DNA of 64,000 bases from Physcomitrium patens. Lineage: Eukaryota; Streptophyta; Bryopsida; Funariales; Funariaceae. Below the pieces are notes generated by a model. It worked only from the letters and a program-made list of their open reading frames with translations. It was not told the DNA's origin and made no database searches. A program made the position numbers and the translations under genes. Below are positions 1-10,330 of the stretch, piece by piece. Where the stretch lies: NCBI RefSeq assembly GCF_000002425.4, contig NC_037255.1, positions 12,195,329-12,259,328 of the forward strand, read 5' to 3'. Position 1 is the stretch's first letter, and each line of letters opens with the position of its first letter.

Positions 1-1231
1 ATTTCTACGCTTCCCAGCTCTACGACGCACGAACACTCTATAAACTCGCAGAACACTTCCCATTCTGCGACAGATTGTCCATCCAAAAGACGGTGCCCCA
101 AACTATGCAGGGTGGGTGATAATTGAACCTCACTCCATCTACCTCCAGAGAAAGCTTTCAACCTTCCCAACTACCGTGTAACCCTCTCAACCTTCACGTT
201 TGCGCCTACTCGTCAGTTAAACCCTCCAGTGAACTCCTCACTCACAATCTCATTAGGCCTATTACCTTGCGCTATGTCGTCGAGGATTTTGCATGCAATG
301 CAAATACGCCGCACCATACAACCAAAACTGTCCACTCTGAACCATGTGCAACATAGAAGATGGATACAATTATGTGATTCGAAGCACCGTCACACACACT
401 CTCAATTCGCATAACACCCCTCCTCTCAGGAATTGCCATGTCCTGTCTCCACTCTGAAGAACCTCGTCCTTCCTCGCCAGGGCACTTGCTTAATCCTACA
501 CTACGGACCAAATATACAATATCCCACACGACACGAGCTCCGCAACAGATCGTACAAACCAGGATCTTCTCGGCCAGCAGTACAACCCCGACGCACCGCC
601 CTCCGTCACGTCCCCTCAAAAAACTTGCTGCAAACACCACAAGCCCCCAACTCGCGTCAATAGTCAATATCCCATTGCTGCGAACCTCCGACATGCAATG
701 CGTCCACGCAGCATAGCGGTGCTCCTAACATGCTCGCCATCCATCGAAAACAAATCGCCCATGGACGCGAGCCCAACCAAACATAAATCGAGCGTAGCCA
801 TTTCCATGCCCGTCCAACGATGATTCCCAGCCACCCGGCATCGTGAGGACGCTCTATCCCATCGATAAAAAAAACCTGGTTCACATTCACGAGCGGGCGA
901 ATGTCAAACTCCTCACCTTTTCACAGTGTCGACGCCACCTTCTTCCCCGACGTGGGCAAGCGACACCAAATATGTGCAAGCTCCTGTGCAGGAACTTCAC
1001 CCTGCAAACAGCTCCTCTCCTCGTCTTCGCTCCCACCCCCCCCCCCCGATGGCGCTGGAACACACGTCCAAGGGAACGGGACACTGCGGTGGGCCGGTGC
1101 GACTTCCTGACCCGAGCTTATCTGCAAGCGTCGCACTGCCTTCCTGTACACAAATAGCACTATATATCGACAAGCGTACCACGAGACCGAGGAGTTGAAA
1201 GATTTCTACACGCATGCGTGCAGCCGGACAC
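1..1231. other. 3' flank of the trihelix gene; no gene recognised
   Basis: This stretch has only short overlapping frames with no family signature. It includes a C homopolymer at about 1036-1047. The part next to 1231 is presumably the trihelix 3' UTR, but no clear polyadenylation signal was fixed. Confidence 0.4.
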
Positions 1232-2284
1232 TCAAATGCACGTCGTGATGTTCGAGCTGCTAAACTTCTCGCACGTCTGTACCGCCTGCTGCTCCATCAC
1301 GGGCGCCTTGTTCCCCTGCCCTATCGCCTGCAGCCGCAGGCGCATGATTTCCAGCTTCAGATTCTCCCGTCTCTCCATGTGCTTCTCCTGCATCTCCAGC
1401 TTCTGATCCGCCAGCTTCTGTTGCAGCTCCAGCCGCCGCTCCTCCATCTTCAGCTTCCTCTCCCTGTGCCTATCCTCGCTCTCCTGCCGTCTCTGCTCCA
1501 TCCTCTCCAGAAACTCCAGCCGCCGCTGTTCCATGGCCACGTTCATCTCCATCTTCGCCTGTTCCACGCGAGCGCACGTGTCTGCGAAGCCCTGAACGAT
1601 CTTCGCCAGGTTCGCAGCCGTGATGCCAGTCCCCAGCTTCCTGCGCTTCACGTTCTCTCTGCTGGGCTCCACACCCGCATTGCCGCGGCAACGGGTGCAC
1701 GGAGACGGCGGAGCCTGATCGGCACGCGGAGGACAATGCTCCTCGTGACAATCGCCGATCCTCGACGCCGCACCGTCCTTCACGTTCACGCCCTGGTGAT
1801 CGCCATTAACCTCGGGCTGCATCGCGGCCACAAACGGAACCAACCGGCCGCTGTCCTGGTGGTGCATCACGTCCGCCGGATGGGCATGGGCGGCCTCCAC
1901 GCGATGCTGGAGCGGGTGTACCCCGCCCACTGGGCCAATGCCAATGCCGCACATCTCCCGCTTCGGCGTCCCCCACAGCATGTCGCACCGATCGTACCAC
2001 TTCCACGTGATCAAACTCCGGTCGCTCTCGCCCTTGCTCAGCTTCTCTCGCTTATACCGCTTCTTCAGCGAGTCAATCTTGTTCTTCATCTGCGGCTGCT
2101 CCCGCTGGTGCGTCAGCCGCGCGTTCACCTCGCGCACCACCGTCTCCCAATGCCGCTTCCCCAAATTCTCCCGCTTCACGTGAATGTACGTATCGCCCCA
2201 AACGTCTAGCAGCGCCTCCACCTCCTCGTCAATCCACGTCTCCCTCTCCGACCCCAGGTTCTGCAGGCCTGACGTGCCATCCAT
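1232..2284 (-). CDS. Trihelix (GT factor, SIP1-clade) transcription factor, single exon
   Basis: The open frame encodes 350 residues from an ATG at 2284 to a TGA at 1232. Residues about 15-82 form a trihelix (Myb/SANT-like) DNA-binding domain with tryptophans at 17, 29 and 46 and the KNKIDSLKKRYKREK block typical of the SIP1/ASIL clade. Residues about 225-335 form a long, highly charged Arg/Glu/Gln coiled coil that begins with the LAKIVQGFADTCARVEQAKMEM-like motif found at the C end of this clade. The middle (about 115-210) is low-complexity and His/Pro-rich. Family knowledge: these nuclear proteins bind GT-type promoter elements, often as repressors of seed or stress genes, and dimerise through the coiled coil. 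No intron is needed. The gene is much more GC-rich than the surrounding DNA. The exact orthologue is not identifiable by eye. Confidence 0.85.
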   Translation of the reverse strand: MDGTSGLQNLGSERETWIDEEVEALLDVWGDTYIHVKRENLGKRHWETVVREVNARLTHQREQPQMKNKIDSLKKRYKREKLSKGESDRSLITWKWYDRCDMLWGTPKREMCGIGIGPVGGVHPLQHRVEAAHAHPADVMHHQDSGRLVPFVAAMQPEVNGDHQGVNVKDGAASRIGDCHEEHCPPRADQAPPSPCTRCRGNAGVEPSRENVKRRKLGTGITAANLAKIVQGFADTCARVEQAKMEMNVAMEQRRLEFLERMEQRRQESEDRHRERKLKMEERRLELQQKLADQKLEMQEKHMERRENLKLEIMRLRLQAIGQGNKAPVMEQQAVQTCEKFSSSNITTCI

Positions 2285-2830
2285 CCTCTCCCCCTAACCC
2301 CAAGCCAAAAAAAGCAGAAAAGGAACAATCCTCTTTACACCTCCGCACAACAATCAACGTCCTCGCCACTACTACCCCTCAACACACAAGCCAACACTGC
2401 ACACGACATCGTCCATCACAGCAGCAGCAGCAGTTCAATCAGCAATTCAGCAAGCAACACGAGCTCACTTCGGCCAGGTACTCCATCATCATCACACCGA
2501 GCCCGACCACACTGACCGCAAACCCTACGGGGCGGCCCGCCCCGAAGAGCACAATCCGCCTCCCGAGCTCAGTTGGTCACCAATTCGAAAACCGCAAACG
2601 GGGAAGCGCGCGGCAGGTACCGGCGGCAGCGCGAGGCCGAGGGGGCGCAGCAGAAACTTTCCGATCCGACCACGAATCCGAGACGGCCGACGAGCGCTGC
2701 TGCTGGGCTGCGGTGAGTCCGGGAGTCCGAGGCCACGAAAGTGAGACTCTGCGACGCTCGCCCGCCTCCGCCCTCTCTCTAGGGCTTGCGGCAGCGGCCG
2801 GCCCACGCCACGCCATCCACACACTGTTCT
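2285..2830 (-). promoter_or_regulatory. GC-rich 5' leader and promoter region of the trihelix gene
   Basis: DNA directly upstream of the trihelix ATG includes an AGC trinucleotide run near 2420-2435 and strongly GC-rich sequence up to about 2800. This is consistent with a transcription start region. No TATA box or start site could be fixed, so this is inference from position and composition. Confidence 0.35.
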
Positions 2831-5711
2831 GTAGCTTTTACTTTTTGACGTGGAGTAAAGCCAAGCCGGAAAAAAGTATCATAAAAGATTCTCCCGCTTC
2901 AGATGTATCCCAGTTCCACTACCGCATCCCATTATAATACGCCGAACCCAGCACCAAAATAAGCTATGGCGGCACACGCGAGAGCTTGGAATCTCAAGGC
3001 CCCCCGCGCAGCCCACTGAGACTCCTCCGCGGGTTCCAGCTCCGGCGTGAGGCCAAACCCGCAATCTTCTTTCGCTCCTCCTCGCTCATCCCATGGTCCG
3101 GAGCCTCGCCGTTCCGCGACATTGTCCGGTTGGAGGCGTCCCGGCAGACATTCTCGCTCGGCATCGGCACGCACGATGTGGATCGGTGTGTCGAGTGGGG
3201 CACACCGATCTTTCAGTTCCCGTCAAGTGTCCTGACAATGCCACAGATGAGACGAAATTGTTGGAATCGTAGTCTGATACCATCTGCCGGTGGGTTCAGG
3301 GGTTCGCGTTGCGATCGTGGCTTGCACTGCAGAACCGATTCCTCGTCCGATGTGGGCCAAGCCGGGAGTGGTGGTGGTGCCCCAGAATTGTTCCCGGGGT
3401 GGGAATGGATCGGAACGGTTTTCTGTGCAGGGCCTTGCCTAGTGTCGTTGGCGTTGGAACCATTCACCCTCGTATACGTCGATGACTCCCAGAGCGCCAC
3501 AGGATGCAAGTGGGTCCGCCGGACGAGGTGGCAGTTTGCACATTTTCTAGTTGCAGCTCGCACGAGATTCACCCTGGATTGTTGGGATGCTCGGCATGCA
3601 GATACGAGTCCACTGCGGACCGGCACTTGAACAGCGGCAGCCTGCTGCCGGACTCTCGAGGCTTCCTTTGCTACTGCAGGCTTGCAATGTGGGAGCATTG
3701 GGGAGTACCGGTTGCGCACAGGACCACTTTTTTAAGCGCAGGCAGGTTGTTGTCCGGAGGGAAAGAGCGGTGGTTTCCCTCACATTGATATCCGTCTTTC
3801 TACTGGAGGCGCAGTAACTTACTGTACAGATTAGTGGCGGTCAGGATGTCAGTCAGCTCTCGCAAGTTGAGGTGGTGTTATTTGCTGAAGTGGTGTGCGC
3901 AGAGCTACTTTGGATGCAGGCGTGTTCTTCCAGGGACGGTCATGGATTTTGACGGGCCTTCTTTGTCGAATCAAGCCTCGAAGGTTGAGATTTGAATGGT
4001 GGTTGTGTCGGAAATCGTGGATTCAGGTGGGAGCGGGGACTGCGTACCTCCTGCTGGAGGCGCCAGTAATATCGTCCATGACCCCCTGCTCACACTCGGT
4101 GTGTGAGGTGGCTAGCTTAGTTGCAGGTGACCGATGGTTTTAGTTCGCGTAGGTGGCTGGGTGCGGGAGATACATGTCGGTGGATGGCGACGAACTCGGT
4201 GGGATGAATATACAGTATTCTGAGCTTGATGCGGCGGACTGGTGCTTTTTGAGAGGGGTGCTGGCAATGGCACTGAGTTCAGGAGTTCGTGTGTGCCACT
4301 CGACGACAAGCATGTGTTGGTTTCCTGCGGAAGCCTCCTTGGCAGGATCCCCTGGCACAAGCATCGACCATATACGGAGTGAGATGCAGGAAGCCGAGTG
4401 CAAGTATTTTGGGCGCCTGTCAGCGTGACGGCGTCCTGACGTATCGTGAGAAATAGCGCACAGAGGTCGGCCGAGAACTATTTGCACATGCTCGTGCAGA
4501 ATCGAGGTCATCGCCGACCGGGAGAACTGGACAGGCCGTCTCGTGGGAAACGTGCTGGTGCTGCCGAAAGACAAGCCTGTTCGTTTCCTGGCACACAAAG
4601 ACGTGTGAACGTCAGGGCGAAGGTGTTCATCAAGGTACTGGGGAGCCATTGCATTGTTCAACCCGAGAGTTGACGGGGTAGGAAGCAAAAGTTAATGCAA
4701 GGTTGATTGGTAGGGAGTGGGCTCAGCAACAACCATGCCTGCACATGAGCTCAGCGGTTTCGGCAACAGAGTTGCAACGGTCTCTGCAGGCTTGTGTACG
4801 CGTAACGGAAAGTACTTCAGATAGTTAGACCGGCGAATTTTATTCAAACAAGATAGTCACTTGATTGAGTGTGGCCAAGTTGAATGCAGTTGCGACAAAA
4901 TTGGAGAATTTTTCCAAGCATATTAAATGAATGACATTAATAAGGACAACTGCGAAAAGGTTAGGATGAGAAAGATTTCATGAGGCAAACCGTCTATAAT
5001 AATTATTCAAGCTTCAACAGCATGCCATTATGGACACAACCTCCATGGAGGAGGTGTTCAACAATTGATATTGAAATTCGAACGTACTACATTAAGGACC
5101 CAAAATTATTGAGTTGGTGCACTTCTACACAAGATACGCAGGGCTCGTGTGTAGATCCATAGCAGGCACCGGCAAGCTGCTCCTTCCCGGAGACCCTTGG
5201 CCCCAAAAGAATTGTCGTTTCCACCCTTGCTTCGGCGCTACCCTCGCCAGATCAGAAGCAGCCATGGCTTTTTCTCTTGGCTGCTCTGACTCGGGGGAAG
5301 CTCTCGTCGTGAGATCTTCATTGTTTGCTCGAGATTGTGGGTGTTCTGTATCCCTATCGTTTGTCATATTGTACAAGTGGTGCCGTCACCAATTCTGACG
5401 CCGAACTTGGTGCGCACCAGTGCGAGGGGCTGGCGAACTGTCCTCGCGGTGGGCAAGCGTGCAGGATGTGATTGCCAGGTTAGATTTTCCATGTTTCGAC
5501 GGAGCTGTGTTCCGTCCTAATGGCCACAGCCGTGTGCTAGACATGAACCAAGGCCGTTCGCGACATCCCAGTGGTATAATTGATCAAGATCAAAATAACA
5601 GGATGGTACGCATGTTCGATGCACCGACGATTCCTGTAGAGCCCGGGTGGTGGAGATTGGCTGTTGCGACTTGGTCACTTTGAGTTTCGACTCGGCAGAG
5701 TGAAAGGCCCC
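2831..5711. other. Intergenic region between the trihelix gene and the STICHEL-like gene
   Basis: Mixed-composition DNA with many short overlapping frames on both strands. The longest (2986-3630 plus, 3213-3719 minus) show no motif I recognise. The part just left of 5712 must contain the STICHEL-like 3' UTR. No RNA gene or mobile element was recognised. Confidence 0.4.
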
Positions 5712-8700
5712 TTACGGTGCCTTGGAAACCGGTGCAGTGTTCTTTGCGACTCTGGATTCGGCGCAGGGTATCAGTTTGAGGAGCAGCGCCTTCCCTCGCC
5801 CCTTTTTCATGGTCTTCACCCTGGACTTGCGCTGTTCAAGCTCAATCAAGTTGATGGTGTCAGAGTGGAACATAACTAGAAAGCAGACAAGGATGGTCTG
5901 AGATGCGAAAACGAACTCGAAAGTAAATGGTGGCGGGATTGACACCCTATAGATAAGGATCTTACCATCAAAAACTCGGGCTGGGGTGATGCCCTTCTAC
6001 AGCAAAGAGGGCTCCCTCTCTGCGATCCACGCTCCGCATAGACTCTGAATTCAAGCAATATTTCAGTGCATTTTTAGAGTGTATACGCTAACTAATGGCA
6101 TTCGTAACTCGTACATTCTCTGCATCTGTTGCAATCGTTTGAATGAGCATGTGCTTACATGTTAGTGCGGCGGTCAAAATTTGCTGACAAGGAGCTGTCG
6201 GCTCGCTGCTGCGAGATCTTTCGCTGGGCCGACTGAAGGTCTTCAATCTCGCTTAGAGGCTCCTCCACCATAGTACTCAACTGTTTTTTGCCTCTATATG
6301 CCAAAATATCGCCACCGACGTCACCGAAACTGCCAGAATCCCGTGAGCCTACCTTCGTCTCTCGCACTGGAATGACCGTTTGGGTTGCTCCAGAGCTTGC
6401 TCTTGCAGAACCGGTTCGTTTCACCCTTCGCCTCCGACTTGGTGGCGGCCGGCGAGGAGTGATGGCGCTGGGGTCTGAATTCTGCTGTATTTGCAGTTGA
6501 GTGTCTGCTACGTCTCTTGCTTGACGATGCCTACGAGGTCTCGTGGTTCGTCTCCGATGGCTACGTGAACGCGCTTCCTGCATGTCTTGAAGATGGGCAT
6601 CGTAAGAAATGGGGTCCTCATCCGTAACCCACTTGTTTCTGTATTGACCTTGAGTTGATGGGCCCGATTGACTGTACGATTCACTGCTGGAATCCTCGGT
6701 CACAATTTCGGAGTTTTTGTGTTGAGTGGATGTGCCCGGCTTTGTGCCAACCATTGTTTCACCAGCGCGTGCCAGCGAACCATCGCCAGGTGCAACTTCG
6801 CACAAACCGATTCGAAGCTCAACCGCGGTGTTCAGCACGGCTTGAAATGCAATGCAGATGCTCCGCCATGACCGCTCTGCTTTGTGTTTATCGCGCGGGT
6901 GATCGAACTCCAATGCGACTATAGCACGCGAGCCATCTGGATATTCACAGCACAAGCGTAATATTGAACCATTACACCCTAAACCATATTCTCAGGGAAT
7001 CCCTTGCAGGATCGGGATAACAAGTATCAGAAGCATGGTTTTTTTTCAGAAAAATTACCAATAGCTGCGCCTGCTGCAACAAGTCGCGCGTCTGTATGCA
7101 GAAGCTGCCTCAAACTCCTCGACGTTATCTCCGACAGCACTCGGTTCCAAAGCCTAGCCAAAATTTCTTCTCCAAATACCTGAAAATCTAACGTCGTCTC
7201 TGGTTCATGTCTTAGTGGTTTTGAAGTCTCTGCAAGCTGCAGTTCCTCGAATCCCTGTTGTTCAGCTGGCTTCCGACCCCAATCTTCCTCAAATGTCTGC
7301 TCCGAGACCGGTATTTCATGGTCCTCAGGAACTTCGGGAGGTCTTTTTTCTTTTTCAACGTTTGCTTCAAGAGATTGACCAACCACTGCAGACACTGGAA
7401 CTTGGTTCTGATGCTCTGGTTTGTTCATCACTGGTTGCTCCGCCCTATAAATGGCGTTTATAGGCGCCACAGTAGGGCTTTGGGCAACACTGTTGTTTGC
7501 TTCGGAAGGAACAAACGACCGATCGGGAGCAAATTGCAAAAGCGCGGCTGTCAGCCAGGTCGCCTTATCGGTTGCCGCTCGCAACTGCTTCTCAGCTTCT
7601 GCGAGAACCTTTAGCGCTTCCCGGAGCCGTTGTTGCTCCTCCTTCGCAGCTGGAAGAGAAACCAAAATCTAAATTATTTTTTCGTATAATTCGTAGCTTA
7701 AATTTTATTTTAAAATACAAGCAGTATATAAAATTAAAGGGGAACAAATAAATTAATAATGAGTTTGTATAAGACGGTGAACTGGCAGACCAACCATTAA
7801 CTCACTTACAGATATTTCGATTGAAAAATGATCCATCTCTTCGCCTGCCCCGGTTCACATCGAGGCTACCAGCGAGAATGTCTGTGATTAAGGCCCCCAG
7901 TAGGGACACGAGTCCGAGAGGCTCAACGCCGGAGGCTAGCACTTTTCGCATGGTCTTAATGATATTCACAGTGTCGGCGGAGAGCGCGTAGTCCAATAAA
8001 TCTAGATTCTGGTTGTCTGGAAGAAGTCCACCGACCTCTCGAACTAGGGCCACCGTCACGGTCCTGTCCAGAAGGCATACTTGGTCAAGAAAAATTTCAG
8101 CATCACGGAGGGATCCATCTGATTTCGACGCAATGAGCGACAACGCTTCCGCTTCGAAATGCAAGCCCTCTTTCTCCGCCAATAATTTCAGCCGTCTCAC
8201 AATGTCTGGTTCGCTTACTTTGGAGAAATGGAACTTTTGGCACCGCGAAGTCGCAGTCGGGGGCAGCCGCTCCGCATCGGTGGTAATAAGGATGAATACC
8301 ACGTTCCTTGGGGGCTCTTCCAACAATGTTAGAAACGCATTCCACATATCGATGCCGAGAAGATCGCACCCCTCGACAACAATCACCTTGTAGCGAGCAT
8401 GAGGTATGAAGCTCCCCATCATGGCTTTCATGCTCACCATGTCCATACTTGAGACAGCCTCAATCTGCCGCAAATCTGCGCTCTGATTGAGACTACACTG
8501 CCGACAAATTCCACACGGGCGATTGGCAGAATTCAACGACTCGCAATTCAACCCTGCTGCGAACATTCTCGCAGCAGAGGTCTTCCCAGTTCCGCGCGGA
8601 CCCATAAGCAGATACACTGGAGCGATTTTATCCTTTATAATCGCAATCGACAAGCTCTTCACCACCACAGGTTGACCCACAATCTCCGTGAAGTTCTTTG

Positions 8701-10330
8701 GCCTGTATTTTTGACTCAACGTTCGATGTTCCTCGGGTGGCACCTGCTCTTTTAATCTGCTTGTGGAGGCTGTTCCCACACCTGGAATATCTTCGATGGC
8801 GCCTTGAAATGTCGACCTACAACCCTCGAGTCCCCCAAGCTCCCCTGAAATCTCTCGAGTTCTTCCCGTGTCTACGTTATACCCCGCAAGATCGTGCTTG
8901 CGTGTCCCGTCCCCGCTTAATATCGGTAATGAGTTCGCTTCAGAATTCAACGAGGAAACTGACTTCTTAGCCGGGGTACTTTGCTCTGCGAGTAAAGAAT
9001 CAATCTCGGGACGTCTCCTGGACTCCGAAACTGCGCAAGTCAACCCAGTCAAGTCGTAGAAAGCCTCATCACTATACTTGTGATTCCGAGACCAATCCCA
9101 CGAAAGTCCGCATCCGTTTTCAAGTGGAAGTTCCGAGACATCCAGATCATCGTCCATGAAATCCATGGAGTTGGTTGCAGCTTTACGGATGCTGGGGTGG
9201 GCTGAGTATGCACTCCTCTCTCCTGACGGGATATTCCTCCAGCCATGACGAAGTTCAGGCTTCGACTTCTTGAGATCCTGCTTTCCACGCGACAATGAGC
9301 CCAAATGCAACGGAGATGCAGGATTCAAGGTTGCCGGCTTTGGTCGCATCATCTCCCTCTCCATGGGGCTGAGCTCATCCTCATCCGTCTCAAATAAGCT
9401 CTCGCCAACGAGATTGCTCCGACGCTCTTCGTCCTCCAGCATGCCCAGGAAGTTATCACTCCGTCCACTCCCGTTATGGTTTCCCAGTAGCTGTGATAGT
9501 GAGGAGATTGAGGGACGACGCTCTTCGATTACTCTCCTCGCAAGATGTTCTCGTCGAGCAGGCCCGACATCCCATCTCTCATCCGACCTTGGAATCTCCT
9601 CAAGCTCTTTCTCAGCGTCTCTCGGCAAGCGCCCCCGCGCTTTCAATTCCTTGATGAGACCCTCCTTTCGCAACTCCCCGGAGAGAGCCCCAGTCATGGA
9701 TCCATCAAAAGCCTGCTCAACTGGTTTGACCCTCCTTCCGATAGCTGCCTTCAACGGCTCGTCGATGCCAAGTGTTTCGTCATTGCGCACGTACATGGCA
9801 TCTTCGGCTGTCATTTTCTTCGACGTCCCTCTTGTAGGAACCTTGTCACTTTTGATGTTTCTATCCGCTCGACAGTTTTGTTGCTTCGGTATTCGGCGGC
9901 TCCCACCAACGCCGTGGAGTTCTTTAGCAGACTTGGCGAGTTTGGCCGAGAGCTCATAAGCGAGCGCTTGAGCATCTTTGTGAGGATCGCCAATGAAGGC
10001 GTTTGATGTCACTCGCTTGTTGCCTCCTGAAAAGCTACCTCCAGGGGAGACAGAGGGACTTGTCCCCGGGTCCTTCAAGGTTCGATTCTTCCGCAGGGCC
10101 GTCACCTCCCGCATAAGAGGGAGCTGGAGTGACGACGCCCGCCCGGCATCCAACATCAGACCGATCTGGAGGCTCTGCAAGAGTAAGTGAAAGTGGCGAT
10201 TGACATGAATAATGTTTGTCAAATGCACACGACTAGACTCTCCGTGAATCTGTGACTTCACAGCTCTCCGTGATTTCTCATCAGAAGCTGAACTCTCAAT
10301 CACATGAGCCTTGCCAGCCCTTTGGCTCAT
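5712..10330 (-). CDS. STI: STICHEL-like protein (DnaX / DNA polymerase III gamma-tau homologue), five exons
   Basis: Modelled exons are 10330-7810, 7649-7059, 6978-6159, 5996-5966 and 5897-5712, with GT-AG borders. They sum to 4149 nt (1382 aa plus stop) and phases match at every junction. The AAA+ core has Walker A GPRGTGKT at about 577-584, a zinc cluster C596, C606, C609 and C612, and a sensor region with SRCQKF. The Walker B segment reads VIVVEGCD (about 649-656), so the usual Asp-Glu pair is Glu-Gly. Exon 2 begins the family's gamma/tau domain III-like region (LKVLAEAEKQLR). Family knowledge: in Arabidopsis STICHEL controls trichome branching, and its paralogues have little-known roles. 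The start at 10330 was chosen because the HLTN-IH-N-HFH block and the later RTLKDPGTSP block match the family's N terminus as I recall it. The last two exons are less certain. Otherwise the protein would stop at the TAA at 6155-6157. Confidence 0.88.
5966..5996 (-). CDS. STI: Putative 31-nt microexon (exon 4) of the STICHEL-like gene
   Basis: It is bordered by a CTGTAG acceptor (5998-5997) and a GTAAG donor (5965-5964). It is needed to bring exon 3, which ends in phase 2 at a GTAAGC donor (6158-6157), into frame with exon 5, which starts after CTCAG at 5898. Joining exon 3 directly to exon 5 gives an early stop. Exon 5 then encodes a basic segment with LLLKLIPCAES. This is a frame-consistency inference without transcript support. 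Confidence 0.5.

Noticed and set aside
1036..1047. C homopolymers (also at 28833-28846)
   Set aside because: They are simple low-complexity runs with no evidence of function and possible length errors.
1214..2209. 331-codon open frame on the plus strand
   Set aside because: It lies wholly antisense to the trihelix gene. Its Leu/Pro/His-rich composition is the mirror of the coiled-coil codons, and it has no domain.
2932..3630. Overlapping frames on both strands that could be a small gene
   Set aside because: There is no recognisable domain, no convincing splice structure and no agreement between frames.
9270..9959. 229-codon open frame on the plus strand
   Set aside because: It is antisense to STICHEL-like exon 1 and Ser/Arg-rich without domains, so it is a shadow frame.
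10154..10180. Good-looking splice acceptor (CTTGCAG) and an ATG just after it in the STICHEL-like gene
   Set aside because: The sequence upstream of this acceptor encodes HLTN-IH-N-HFH, which fits the N terminus of STICHEL-like proteins as I recall it, so it is read as coding from 10330.
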